From assembly GCF_000005505.3 (NCBI RefSeq), contig NC_016132.3:42856914-42920913 (forward strand): a stretch of DNA of 64,000 bases. Direction: 5' to 3'. Below, one piece after another: positions 1-11,120 of this stretch. The translations under genes and the position numbers were made by a program. Each line of letters starts with the position of its first letter. Position 1 is the first letter of the stretch. Source of the DNA: Brachypodium distachyon (taxonomy: Eukaryota > Streptophyta > Magnoliopsida > Poales > Poaceae). The notes beneath the pieces are model-generated. The model was not told the DNA's origin and did not search any database. It saw nothing but the letters and a program-made list of their open reading frames with translations.

Positions 1-1130
1 GAAAGGAGCACATAAATAGCATATAAATCAGTTCAGTAGATACAAAAGGCTTCTAAAAGAAATCAAGGAAAGTCTACAGATCACATGTACGAGTATAATT
101 CAGTAGGCAACAAACGATAAAGTTTATTATATCCATTTCTCAACTGTAGGCTGGCGGTGACATCAGAAATCAATTGTACCAAAATAATACATATGCCGTT
201 AACATAAAAGCGAGTTGATCAAATAAAAACTAAAACGAGAAGGTAGAGTTCTTGTATTACAATACTTGTCAATGGTTCGGGTTGAATTCGCCCAACCCGC
301 CAAACCAACCTGACTAAACATGTGAAATCATGGCTGGGTTAGGTTGTGTTTGTTCAGTCCCAAACCTGCGAACCTGTTTTCCATTCACCAAAACTGTGCA
401 CCCTGCGTCCTCTAGAAATCTTAGCTGGTCTTTAGGTGCAAGAAGAGGGCAAGAGCGAACAACTGGAAGAATCGGATGTGCAAAAGCAGCCTACATGGTC
501 TTCTCTCGAGGCGTCTAACTCGAGCTCATGAGCACAACCATGGAATCCTGGGAGTGAGCAGGTAGACCCTGTGTTTGACGGTGGCAAACTCCTTTTCCTC
601 CTGGCGACCATCACGCCCTGCTTTTCCCAGAGTTGGTCTCCTGCTGGCTGCTTGCCAAAACCAGCAATGACGAACTGATGGCCCCGCCGTTTGATTCATG
701 GTACTGGATGCACAGGCCGGTTCGCCCTTCACCTTGCGACGCTGCACTCATCGGCGCCAGCAACTGGTGTCGACCGTCGCACAGTACTCATTATCCCTAC
801 TCAGCTTGCTGTGAGCCTGAAATACGCCAGCTTCTACCCCGCCTCACTCATCAATGGCAACACTGGACTTGACAACCTAAAACCCTTCTAAACTACCCAA
901 ACAGATGGAAACTGTAAATCTGTAATCTGTAGGCTGGGTTGGTTTTTTACTTAAACCAGTAAAACCCGCCTTTGAACATCCTTATTAACCACCGTATCTA
1001 TGTCTATAAAGGAAATATATAATCAAGTACCCAAAAACATCTGGTCCAGAGGCAACAAAAGAAGAAACAAATGCTCAGTGTTGTCTTCTTCTAAGTTCTA
1101 ACCTAACTTAATAGTGAACTCCTTAAGCAG
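1..1130. other. intergenic, no gene recognised
   Basis: No convincing coding region is seen. The stretch is mixed AT-rich sequence with two tracts of the 'ggctgggtt' kind (about 331-345 and 930-945). The open frames here are short, overlap on both strands and carry no recognisable motif. Confidence 0.5.
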
Positions 1131-1132
1131 TA

Positions 1133-1245
1133 CTCCCTCCGTCCCATATTAAGTGACTCAAATTTGGCCAAATATGGATGTATGTATACCTAAAAAGCGT
1201 CTAGCTACATGTCATACTTCGGCACTTAACATGGGACGGAGGGAC
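1133..1245. mobile_element. Stowaway MITE
   Basis: The element starts ctccctccgtcccatatt and ends with the inverse, atgggacggagggac, and is flanked by TA on both sides (1131-1132 and 1246-1247). Terminal inverted repeats of this sequence with TA target duplications mark grass Stowaway (Tc1/mariner-type) miniature elements. The element is about 113 bp long and has no coding capacity. One base at the right tip departs from the usual terminus. Confidence 0.85.
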
Positions 1246-1246
1246 T

Positions 1247-1450
1247 AGAAACAAACGACAGCCTTTGTCAAGCAATCCACTTTACAGGTAGATTGCAACA
1301 CAACAGAACGAGATAACTTCTCAGCAAACAGTAAAACCTTTTTACTTGAAGGATACTGCTTCAGGTTCATGTGTTAGTGAGTAGCGAGAGCTCATCGTAT
1401 TTACCTAATTTGTTGAGCATCATCTAGCGTGAAACAATATAATCATGTAC
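1247..1450 (+). repeat. direct duplication, copy 1
   Basis: This block of about 204 bp begins agaaacaaacgacagcc and ends at aatcatgtact. It is repeated with few changes at 1513-1714. Shared landmarks include ccactttacaggtagattgc and gaaggatactgcttcagg. The copy starts at the very edge of the neighbouring Stowaway element. Confidence 0.8.
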
Positions 1451-1512
1451 TTTCTCTTTCATTGTGCCAATGGTATATTCTTAATCTAGAAGATTTGCTC
1501 TCCTTAAGCAGC

Positions 1513-1714
1513 AGAAACTAACGGCAGCCTTGTCAAGAAATCCACTTTACAGGTAGATTGCAACAGCAACAGAATGAGATAACTTCTCGGCAAAGAGTAA
1601 CCTTTTTACTCGAAGGATACTGCTTCAGGTTCATCTGCTAGCGAGTAGCGAGAGCTCATCGTATTTACCTAACTTATTGAGCATGATCTAGCGAGAAAAA
1701 ACGTAATCATGTAC
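1513..1714 (+). repeat. direct duplication, copy 2
   Basis: Second copy of the block at 1247-1450, differing by scattered substitutions and one- or two-base indels. It is followed by an inverted copy of the spacer between the two blocks: the segment at 1449-1503 recurs in reverse complement at 1728-1781, sharing agcaaatcttctagatta. The result is a direct duplication bordered by an inversion. Confidence 0.75.
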
Positions 1715-2542
1715 TTATTTCGAGAAGAGGAGCAAATCTTCTAGATTAATAATTTACCATTGGTACAGTGAAAGAGAGAGTATTACAGCCTACATGATAG
1801 AATTTGAATAGAAGAAACACTCACAGGATCCCTATACAAGAAGTATATAAGGTATCTCCTCCCTTTTTGTGAACATCACCTTCGCAATCAGAATTATCAC
1901 AACCACCTGAACAAGAATATCAGCAACACAAATCCTTCACAGATCACATGGGAAAATGAAGAAGACATGTTGGAAACAGGGGTAAGGTGGCTTCTAACCA
2001 GGCTGGAGAAGGTGGCAATTGTTCAGCATGATAATGCAGGACTTACAAGTGACAAAGCTGGCAGTTTCCCCACTGTCAAAGTCAACTCCATCTCCATCCC
2101 TAGCTCCATACTAACCTCTTCCTTCTCCAAGCTATTTATCACCACTCATCAGCAGTGTGACAGTCTTGTTCCAATAACCACACCTGGAGAGGTCCACAGC
2201 TGCTAGAATTTTAAACTCAACCATAATCTTCAACATGTGAAGCTTTTTTATCAACATACCAGGAAGGCAAAGTGATGAGACCATTCAGGGTTGATTGGAT
2301 CTGTAAATGCATGTGTCAACCCTTTTTTGTGTTAATACATATGTGGACCCGCTAAGAAAACCTCTTCTTCTTTAGATCCTGAAAAATGAAGTGTGGCGAG
2401 GAGGACATCGGACATACAAAGGGCGAAGCAACAGATGACAAGAGGCTGACTGACCCTACCTAAACAGCAAAGGAAAACCACACACCTTTTAACCTAGTAA
2501 TGCAAACTATTCGCTGAATGCCACAGTGTCAACCCCCGTGAT

Positions 2543-2706
2543 GACTCATGAGCATTATATCAAAGCAAGTGAATTGCAAACAGATGACAATCCCAACACG
2601 AACAGACCACATGAAACTCCATCCAGATTTCTGACCCCAAAGGGGCACTCCCACATCAGGACTCGTGTATCAGTCCCCATTTGCTTTGATATAATGCTCA
2701 TGAGTC
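2543..2706. repeat. 26-bp perfect inverted repeat, complex hairpin
   Basis: Positions 2543-2568 and 2681-2706 are exact reverse complements over 26 bases (core catgagcattatatcaaag). A second, imperfect inverted pair overlaps: the gatttctgacccc motif near 2627-2640 faces its complement near 2728-2742. The region can fold into a compound stem. No coding motif is seen in the frames that cross it. It could be the tip of a small fold-back element, but no target duplication was found. Confidence 0.7.
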
Positions 2707-3053
2707 TGGGTGTGGCCTTCGGGGTCAGAAATCCAGAGGGAGTAATAACAACACAAAGCCCATTTGCCAGCACACAGTAAACAACAATAATTGCCAGGAT
2801 AAGAATCTATATCGACTCAGCGGCCAAATAGAACAAAGAGGAGGGGGGTGGTTAATGACATGATTAATTTATTGATACCAGGAATATAGAAATTTGTACT
2901 ACTGTTATCTCCAAACAAGAGATGTGGTACAAAAAGTTTCCAGCATACAATCAGTGGAACATGCAAACTTCATTCAAATCATCAAGCATCTCGTAGAAGC
3001 TCTTCTAGTCACGTTGTACTATTGAAATGAAACTAACCATTACACACAGAAAC

Positions 3054-5060
3054 TCAAGATGATGAAACTGTGACCTGCGACGAGGCCTCATCAGATTCTT
3101 CTTTCTTCTGGTCTTCATCTTCACTCTGTTCTCCTGCAACACCAATGGTGCCACTCTGGGATTCAACAACCTGTGCCTCCTCAACATTCAACCCCTCAGA
3201 TGATTCATCCTTTTCTGCACCGCTCTTGCGACCCAGCACCGCATCGATAGCTGCTCGACTGGCTATTGCAGCAGCTTCCTCCTTAGCCTTCGCCTCAGCC
3301 TTCTTCTTCTCCTCTTCTTCTTTAGCAAGAGCCTCTGCTCTAGCCTTCTCTTCAGCTGCAAGTGCTGCCGCCTCTGCTTTCTCCCTCTCAACATCCTCAT
3401 ACAACTTTGTCATATCCTCATTTCTCCCCTCCTTTTCCAGTGCCCCCTCTAGAACTGCCTTTAATTCATCAGTGAACACCACACTCTCATCCAAGAGAAC
3501 ACCCTTGGCCATCTTAATTGCATCGTCCAACCTAGCCACATCAGTGTATGCTCTCAATAACAATTCATAGCTAGCAATGTTTGGCTTGACCTCCTTTTCA
3601 GGCATCAGATCGAAGAACCTGTGTGCCTCATCAAGCCTATCAACCTTCACCAAACCACCTATAACTTTGTTAAATGCATTGGCATTGGGTCTCAGACCAA
3701 CATCAAACATTTTATTGAAGTAACCAACAGCATCATCCACCCTATCCACCTTCAAGCAAGACTCAATAAGCAAGACATATGTATATTCATCGGGGTTGAT
3801 ACTACGCTCTCCCATCTCATTATACAGTCCTTCTGCTTCCCCAACAAGTTCATTCCTTCCCAGCCAGTCAATCAGATTATTGTACGACAGTGCATCTGGT
3901 GAGCACCTCTTCTCACCCATTTTACCAAACACCTCAACTGCATCCTGGAACCTTTCAGCACGGCAGTATGCATCAACCATCACATTAAAACTCCCGAGAT
4001 TCACAGCAATCCTCCTCGGTGGATCATGCTCCTTGCACATTCTATCGAACAGCTGTACAGCATCCTCCAACTTCCCATTCCTCCCAAGCGCATCAAGCAC
4101 CATGTTATAACTAACAGCCCCAAACCTCACACTGGACCCATCTCCAAGAACCTCATGGTAGCAATCCATAGCCTCCTTCTCCATGCTCTTGAGAAAGTAA
4201 CCCTTCATAAGGTTGCCGTACACCACACCATCAAGGATTGAGCCACCACCAAGTTTCTCCTTAAGCTCCTCGTACAGCGATATCACCGTGTCACCATCCC
4301 CGGCGTTCACAAAACCGCCCATGATGAATGCGTAGACCTGGGGGTCAGGAGCGACAAATCCACGCTCGAGCATGCCGTCCTTGAGCTCAAGCGCCAGGTC
4401 AAGCTTGCTGTTCTCGGCGAGGGAGCGGGCGAGGATGCGATATGTGGTGGGAGAAGGTAGGACAGGGGAGTCATCCTTGAGGAGGAGGCGGAAGTGCTCG
4501 AGCGCGGTTTCAGGGCGACGGCAGTCGCAGTAGGCCTGGAGGAGGATGTTATGGGTGGCGACAGTGGGCGCGACGGAGGCCTGGGTGACGAAGCGGTGGA
4601 GGGTTAGGAGGTCGGCGTAGCGCGCCTGGCGGAGTTGCGCGGCGAGGACGGCGTTGCAGGTGAATACGGTGGGCCGGCAGTTGGAGTAGATGGAGTGGCG
4701 GGTGAGGAGCGCGGCCTCTTCGAGGTCGTTCTCCCGGACGAGCGTGAGGATGCGCCGGTGGAGGTCGAGGCGCTTGCCGGAGAGTACCGACGCGGGCTCG
4801 GGGAGCTTAGGGGCGTTGGGGTTGGACGAGGGGCGGGGCCCACCAGGGGCGCGCTGGGGAGCCGGCCCGCGGGAGGACGGCGGCTCCACGCGGAGGCGGC
4901 GCTTGCGGCGGCGGCGCTCGGCGGAGGCGTCGGTGGGGGGATCCGGAAGATCGGTAGGAGTAGCCAGGCAGAGGAGGCGGAGGTGGGGGCGGATGGGGAG
5001 GCGGTGGGAGAGGGGGAGGAGGCGGGAGAGGAGGGGCTTCGAGAGCGCCATGGCGGCCAC
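3054..5060 (-). CDS. P-class pentatricopeptide repeat protein (EMB1796/GRP23-like)
   Basis: This uninterrupted frame of 668 residues has no intron, as is usual for plant PPR genes. The N-terminus is Arg/Leu/Pro-rich and looks like an organelle-targeting peptide, followed by a basic cluster at residues 49-57 (RRRRKRRLR). From about residue 133 to 530 there are about ten to eleven 35-residue PPR units, recognisable by phrases such as TYVLLIESCLKVDRVDDAV and SYNNLIDWLGRNELVGEAE. Residues 555-600 form a highly charged Ala/Glu/Lys coiled coil, and the tail is acidic. P-class PPR proteins bind organellar RNA. The layout with a C-terminal charged helix resembles Arabidopsis At3g49240 (EMB1796) and its relative GRP23, both needed for embryo development. 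A second Met at residue 4 (MALSKP) could be the true start. The family is certain; orthology is inferred. Confidence 0.93.
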   Translation of the reverse strand: MAAMALSKPLLSRLLPLSHRLPIRPHLRLLCLATPTDLPDPPTDASAERRRRKRRLRVEPPSSRGPAPQRAPGGPRPSSNPNAPKLPEPASVLSGKRLDLHRRILTLVRENDLEEAALLTRHSIYSNCRPTVFTCNAVLAAQLRQARYADLLTLHRFVTQASVAPTVATHNILLQAYCDCRRPETALEHFRLLLKDDSPVLPSPTTYRILARSLAENSKLDLALELKDGMLERGFVAPDPQVYAFIMGGFVNAGDGDTVISLYEELKEKLGGGSILDGVVYGNLMKGYFLKSMEKEAMDCYHEVLGDGSSVRFGAVSYNMVLDALGRNGKLEDAVQLFDRMCKEHDPPRRIAVNLGSFNVMVDAYCRAERFQDAVEVFGKMGEKRCSPDALSYNNLIDWLGRNELVGEAEGLYNEMGERSINPDEYTYVLLIESCLKVDRVDDAVGYFNKMFDVGLRPNANAFNKVIGGLVKVDRLDEAHRFFDLMPEKEVKPNIASYELLLRAYTDVARLDDAIKMAKGVLLDESVVFTDELKAVLEGALEKEGRNEDMTKLYEDVEREKAEAAALAAEEKARAEALAKEEEEKKKAEAKAKEEAAAIASRAAIDAVLGRKSGAEKDESSEGLNVEEAQVVESQSGTIGVAGEQSEDEDQKKEESDEASSQVTVSSS

Positions 5061-5306
5061 GGAGCACGGCAGTCGACGAGGGTTTAGCTAGGGATTTGGG
5101 GGATATTTTCTCTGGGACATGACCGAATGGCGAGAAGAACAGATCAACAGAATAGAACCGAAGATGGGCTACTCTTCGGAGAAGATTATACGGGCCTGTT
5201 GGCCTGTTATTGTTGTATGGGCTGGACATGATTGAATGACAGGCCACACGACTACACCAGACAATTCGCTTTCGACATACGAGTTGTTGCGCACGGAAGA
5301 GAGTTA
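5061..5306 (-). promoter_or_regulatory. remaining upstream region of the PPR gene
   Basis: Only about 246 bp separate the PPR start codon from the end of a large PIF/Harbinger element, so this stretch probably holds the core promoter and 5' UTR. No clear TATA box was identified. Confidence 0.35.
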
Positions 5307-8300
5307 GGGCAATTGCAGCTGGCCGACCCAAACGGATCATTTTTTGCGGTCATTTTCTTTCGTTTGGTCGCGGGCCAGACAGAAAAAGAACCTTTCTGTC
5401 CGTCTGGGGTCAGCCAGTGCACCCAGCGGAGCTACCCATTTGGTCCGGCAAATAGAGGGGCATTGCACAATTGTGTTCATTTGAGATACAAATTCAAAGC
5501 AAACGAACTTCAAACAAATGTTCTGAATTATTACAAATCATCAAATACAAATAGTATAAATAAACAACATAAATCTTAATGAGCTGACGGTCGTTATTAC
5601 GACGTCTCGCGCGATCGCTTCTGATTCGTCGGTCTCGCCTGATTCTTTCCGGTTTGTCCGATGCGAAGAGTAACAAGCACGTCTTAAATTCCGTCTGATT
5701 CTTTCCCAACGCTGAGCTGAGCCGACCTCATCCATTCCCTCTCTCTCCCATAACGCCTCCATACAGCCCGCACTGGCTCACTGCCTCTTCCGGCGACCGT
5801 CTCCACCTAGCACCGAGCTCACTCGCTGCCACTTCCGGCGATTGCCAAAGCGCACCACCAGGCTCGTTCGCTGCCCTTTCTGGCGACCGGCGGAATCGTG
5901 ATTGCGCCCTCCGAGTGACCCAGGCGACCGGAGTTGTAAGGTATGTCGATGATTTTTCTATGGGTGGTCGTAGTTTCTCGAGTCGAGGGCGGCTTGTTGC
6001 TGGTCAGAGTTTGGAGGGATAGGGGATGTGTGTGGGTCAGCAATTCAGAGCTAAGAGGAGATGGGGGTGGTGCCACCATCCATCATCCATCGATTCTAAG
6101 GCGGAGGAGGAGACATTGTTGATGTCGTGTCGAGTTTCGTTGATTTGGTCTGAGACAAGGCACGGGTGGTCATTTGCTTTACCGATTCGAGTGAAATTGA
6201 AGTGCCAGTGGTCACTCCCTTCATCAATTCGAGCAGAATGAAGCTACAGATGGTTGGTTGGAGGAGGATGCGTGTTTTGTGATATGTCGTCGGTTTGGTC
6301 AGAGAGAAGGAGTGGGTGGTTGTCAGCTTTGTCAATTTTGTTTAGAAAGATGTGTTAGTGCCATTCCCTTTTGTCAATTCAAGTTGAGTTGAGGCACACC
6401 AGTGGTTGCCGATGTGGTGATTCTAGTAGGCCGGATGCTTTGGTGGTTTGGAGAGTAAAACAATGGGGTCTAATCATAGTTGTTGTAGGCCTGAGTTTGC
6501 TTCATTCGATCTGAGCTTGTTAGTGCTCTACGCCCCCATTAATTTTTCCTACTTTAATTTGGTTTGAAGCTTCTGTGTTGCATATGCAAATGCTGACATA
6601 TGCTTATTTATGAGCAAATACATAATTTCTATGAAAATAGACGCTAGTCGGCAAGGAGGGTGCTAAGTCAGTGTGCTAAATGTTGGATATAAGCTTCTAT
6701 ATGTTCTTCTAATCATGAAACCGTGAGATGAAAAGCTAGCCACATTCAGAGAGTGCTAGCTAGGTAGATGGTAATGTATTATGGTTGTAGCAAGTAGCAA
6801 CCTTTTGTCTGGTGACTTTGGAAGTTTTGTGATGGTAACTTGTAGCATAGTTTGCATAATATGGTAACTTGGGTATATACTCATGGTGACTATAATACAA
6901 GTTATATGGCAACTCATGTGGGTGATGATCTGCTACTATGTGACTTAATAGGTGGTAATTTTGGTGTGTATATATAAATGTGGTATGCAACCTTCATGGT
7001 AGTTTTTGGGTTGGTAGTTTGTAGCATAGACTAAATCATGTGGTTACTTTGTTGTATATAACATGATAACTACAGTACAAGCTTAATGGAAACTACATTG
7101 GGTGGTGGTTTGTAATGTGTATGTTGTATCGGGTGGGAGAGGGTGGGTGTGTATGTGTGTATGGGGGGGGGGGGGACTTTGGTGTACATAGTGTGGTGAC
7201 TAGTTTGTCGCCCGAGCCTGCATGGTAGCTCTTGGGTTGGGTGTATAGCATGGTGGTTTCAATTTTTTTTTCTGGTTGCAACTTGTTGGTGATAGGTCTA
7301 TTTCTGTCCCTTGTTGTGGTGGAGCTTACCAATTCTTAGTTTGATTTTAGGGTTGCGTTATGGGGACGGTTTTTCGTGTTTTCGGTACTGTCTAGGGTGT
7401 ATTCTTTCGCCTTCAAACGGATTCCTACCTTGCAGGTCCATTCCCATCACCTGCATCACATACATTAAGTTTTGGAAGATGGCAATTCCAATTAGAACGC
7501 GCTGGCAATTTGTTGCATGTACGCATGATTACCTGTTGTTTATTCCAATTAGAATGCGCCGACAACTTAAGTTCAAACAACATGGCAATTTCATTTATTA
7601 TGCACTGTTAACTTGGTTTATTAAGTGATGGCACATTACTGTCAATTTTACAACTTAACTTTGGATAAGGAGCTTTGGAAATTTTCTTAGCACATTGGCA
7701 ACTTGATGCTTTTACATGATTACTTTTGTCATTAGCACATCATCTTATCTTTACATAACATGGCAATTTCAATTAGACAGGATTGGTCTCTTGGTGCATT
7801 TAGTGATGGTAACTTACTGTCTACCATGCATAAACTTATCTCCACATTGCATGACAGTTCCAATCATAATACACTAGCAATTTTGTACATTTAGGAGTGG
7901 CAACTTACTAACTACTACAAATAAAATTATAATAACATATCAAGGGGGTTTCGATCACAGTGCACCGACAACTTGATGCTTTTAGTCATGGTAACTTTTT
8001 TGTCTAATGCTTAACAACTTATCTTCATGTAACATGGCAATTTCAGTCACAATGCATTGGTAATAACTTGATGGAATTATAACTTACTATCTACTTCACG
8101 GCTATTTAGTATGTACATATCAGGGCAATTTCAATTAGGTTTCACTGGCAACTTTCTGCATGCTAACATGGTTACTTCAGTCCTGACTAACTGTTTTTTG
8201 TGTTTTTTTACCAATAGAAACCAATGATTTATGAATATTTTCTATCAACAACTCAAACTACAACTTTAAATGCCAGATATATGCATAGGCATACTTTTTA

Positions 8301-8590
8301 TACTTTTGGTGACTAGTATTGTTATTTGCGATGTGATATATTTCTTTGAGGGAAACTGTAAGTTGTCTAACCCTTCTCTATGTCTAGTGTATATTACCTA
8401 TGAGTAATATGGTTTGTAAGGATGGTATTTTCAGTCTACTAGGTATGATATTTTCAGACTATTTTCTATCATGGCAACTTCTACATGTAAGTATAAGTTT
8501 CACAATGGTAGTTTCAAAATAGTACGCCTAGTTTCCCAAGAGTCTCGCTGGTAGTTTCAGCACTGTAGGCATGGTAATTCTAATCTATTT

Positions 8591-9015
8591 AGCATGGCGA
8601 CTTCAATCTAGAGTGATGAGTGTTAGTTTTAGAATAGCATACTTGGTAATTTCATTCTCTTTAGCATGGCAACTTTAATCTAGAAGGATGAGTATCTCAT
8701 TGGTAATTTTAGAATAGTCGGCTTGGTAATTTGAACCTATTTAGCATGGAAACTTCAATCTGGAAGGCTGAGAGTCTCACTTGTAATTTCAGACTAGTAG
8801 GCATGGTAATTTTACTATTTTTTGGCATGCCAAATTCAACCTACAAGATGAGTTCCATATTGGGTAGTTCATGGCTACAAGGATGGTAATTTTAGAAATT
8901 TAGCATGGTAACTCCCATCTAGAAGGATGAGTTTCATAATGGGTAGCTTCATGGCTATAGGGGTGGTTATTTCAGAATCTTTGTCATGGTAACCTCAATC
9001 TGTGAAGATTAGTTT
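8591..9015 (+). repeat. about 80-bp degenerate tandem repeat
   Basis: The phrase ttagcatggcaacttcaatc, or a close variant, recurs at 8591, 8663, 8743, 8824, 8902 and 8983. The spacing is 72-81 bases, and each copy is followed by a 'gatgagt' motif. Looser copies of the atggtaactt motif extend back to about 6770. It forms the core of the Harbinger-type element. Confidence 0.75.
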
Positions 9016-9539
9016 CATACTGTTTTTGAAAGGCATCAACCTTTTTTGAATCTCCATGTCAGTTCTGAAGTTTAGCAAGGTTAATTGCGTACCTTCTTGT
9101 TGTAGATTGCAGGTTATGTGTGATTTTTCGTTTAATTTCCTGAGAATTTGTGATGGGATTTTTGGCTCGATCGCCATGGCTGACACCCCTTTTTCGGAAG
9201 ATTTCTAAAATGGTTTCAATCAAGGGGGTAACTTGGATAAGAAAAGGGTTTTTGGATCTGGGTGATCGAGATGGAGAAGAACGGACAAGAGGATCTGGGC
9301 GATCTTTTTTTTTTGCGTGTGGTCGAGTTGGAGTAAAAGGCCTCTTGAATCTGGCAGTGCTGCAGCAGGCTCGTAGCTTCCATCTACTCGCTTTTTCTCT
9401 AGATTGTTTGGGTGAGCCCATCTAGCTCGTGCGCTCCCGCTCGGCCCAATGTCTCGCTTCAAACTCCAGACAGAACAAAGGGTCGCGCGCTGGGGCTTTT
9501 TAGCGTGGCCGGCCTGTCTTTGTGGTCTAGCGTGGCCGC

Positions 9540-9701
9540 ACGCCCCTTAATCGAGCCTCTATGAATTGGCCGTTGGATATGGTTCTGTTGATGGAAGAAA
9601 AGAGTAGCACTCACCATCAATTCGGTCTCGTTGTCGAAGTCCTCATCGCACGAGGTGTCAAGGAAGTGGCTGAAGAAGAACTCCCCGTCGTTGTCGGCCA
9701 T
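9540..9701 (-). pseudogene. PIF/Harbinger transposase, N-terminal remnant
   Basis: The first 54 residues of a minus-strand frame begin MADNDGEFFFSHFLDTS, continue with an acidic DEDFDNETE run and a HRGSIKGR motif. This is the typical beginning of plant Harbinger (ALP1-like) transposases, whose catalytic DDE domain normally follows. Here the resemblance stops after SIKGR and the frame runs into unrelated GC-rich sequence, so the whole nuclease domain is missing. It sits inside the element at 5307-10123, near its right end and pointing inward. The family is recognised from the start motif only. Confidence 0.6.
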
Positions 9702-10126
9702 GCCGATCGCCTCGGGCAGTGCGAACTAGGGGACGGCGACGGCGGCTTAGAGAGCACGGTCCGTGCCGAGACAACTCAGGTGTTGGGCGGTGGAGAGACT
9801 AGGTGGCGAGACAAGCGGCAGCGATGGGGGCAGAAGTCCGGGGGGGGGGGGGGGGGGCGGGTCTGGAGAAATGGGAATGGGGAAGGGGCGACTTTGTTCT
9901 GGCCGCTGACGGCCGGACCACTATGAAGGTAGGGAGGACGAGAAGGTCCATGCGCGGTCCGAGTCGATGCAAACCCGGCCCAAAATTTGGGGCAAAAATA
10001 GGTGCAACCAGAACAAAACGCGGACTGAGGCGTAAATGTGTCGCCCTGCTGGACCGCGGTTTGGTCCGTTTCGGTCCGAACAGACGCGTCCTGCCCAAAA
10101 GGGTTGCCCCGCCGGAGTTGCCCTTA

Positions 10127-10924
10127 GTCGGACGAAACCCTAGCAGTCATCGTTTCAATCTCCATCGGTTCCCCTCGCCTCTGATTGCCAATTTGGCATC
10201 AAGAGGAAGGGGAACCACGGATCAACATTTAGAATAGTGTTTTTAGTACCTTCCTAGAAGGTTTTGTGTATCCTTGGCGACAATGTCCTAACGGTGGAGG
10301 CGGCGACGCGCGGATTGAAGGTCTCCCGACTCCGTCCCCGTTCTGGATTGACTATTATGGTCTAATGCTCAATGGAGCTCGCAGATCTCATGGCTCGTAT
10401 TTTCGTAATTTTGGTCATCTTCCACATCAGTTCGGTGATGATTCAATGGTTTGACAACCTGATTTGCGAGGGGTGTGTCCCTGGCCACCGGGCGTTCAAT
10501 GATTTTAAGTTTTCAACGGATGGGGTGGGCGGATCATGTGGGTCTATAAAACCTACAAGGTTAGTCCAGTTCATGCAGGTTTGGTTTTCTACTGTTTCGT
10601 CACCAGAGGTTTGAAAAATTGTCAAGATGCGATCGGCACGGCTAGAGAAGTTGGCTTCAAAGGTCTTTCGGTGCAACTTTGGTTTATTCGAAATCTTTTT
10701 TTTTTCTTGACAATTGTACTTGGTTCGTTGAATAAATAAAGCTAGATTGTTGTCTAAACAAAAAGACAACTCGCTTTCACTGCATCTACTCACTTTAGAT
10801 AAATTTAGATTTGCTTTCCTTCGCGCATTTGTACGCTTCAAAACACCAGCCCACACAGCCGTCTGTTGTGTACTTATACTGACTAAAAAATACACTACAT
10901 GTTTTATAAAAATTTAAAATTGTA
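10127..10924. other. intergenic, probable decayed repeat
   Basis: No gene is recognised. Sequence around 10260-10740 has a uniform composition and ends in an aataaataaa-type tract near 10730, which is compatible with a decayed retroelement, but no reverse transcriptase or other motif could be read. Confidence 0.3.
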
Positions 10925-11006
10925 CTCACTCTGTTTTTAAATTCATGTCGTGGTTTTAGTTCAAATTTGTACTAAAACCACGACAAGAATTTAGGAACAG
11001 AGAGAA
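10925..11006. mobile_element. short Stowaway-like MITE with palindromic core
   Basis: An 82-bp element flanked by TA (10923-10924 and 11007-11008). Its two halves are nearly complementary: cgtggttttagttcaaattt faces actaaaaccacg. The tips (tcactctgttttt / aacagagaga) are diverged from the usual Stowaway end. Confidence 0.65.
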
Positions 11007-11017
11007 TACTAAAACTA

Positions 11018-11118
11018 CTCCCTCCGATCCATAATAAGAGTCGTAGATTTACTACGAAGTTATACAATACTAACCTGTTAAGCCGTGAGGCAAGAGCTAG
11101 CCCTGGGTTCAGAGGGAG
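11018..11118. mobile_element. Stowaway MITE
   Basis: Starts ctccctccgatccataataa and ends cagagggag, with TA on each side (11016-11017 and 11119-11120). It is about 101 bp long and lies 11 bp from the preceding MITE. The right terminus has decayed. Confidence 0.7.
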
Positions 11119-11120
11119 TA

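Larger units (their letters stand above)
5307..10123. mobile_element. PIF/Harbinger-type DNA transposon, 4.8 kb, non-autonomous
   Basis: The left end reads gggcaattgcagctggccga after TTA (5304-5306). The right end, in reverse complement, reads gggcaactccggcggggcaa and is followed by TTA (10124-10126). A 3-bp TTA/TAA target duplication with GGGCAA termini is the PIF/Harbinger signature. Both subterminal regions carry the family's 'gaccgaaacggacc' type sequence. Inside are a GC-richer left arm (5580-5960), a long AT-rich degenerate repeat core (about 6700-9010) and, on the minus strand near the right end, the start of a Harbinger transposase that is cut short. No full transposase remains, so the element would depend on others for movement. 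It lies about 250 bp upstream of the PPR gene. Confidence 0.8.

Noticed and set aside
2526..2780. Open frames on both strands at the inverted repeat
   Set aside because: The two frames mirror each other because of the palindrome, and neither carries a motif.
9803..10237. Plus-strand frame of 144 residues near the Harbinger right end
   Set aside because: It crosses the element border and a poly-G tract (9841-9857) and has no motif.
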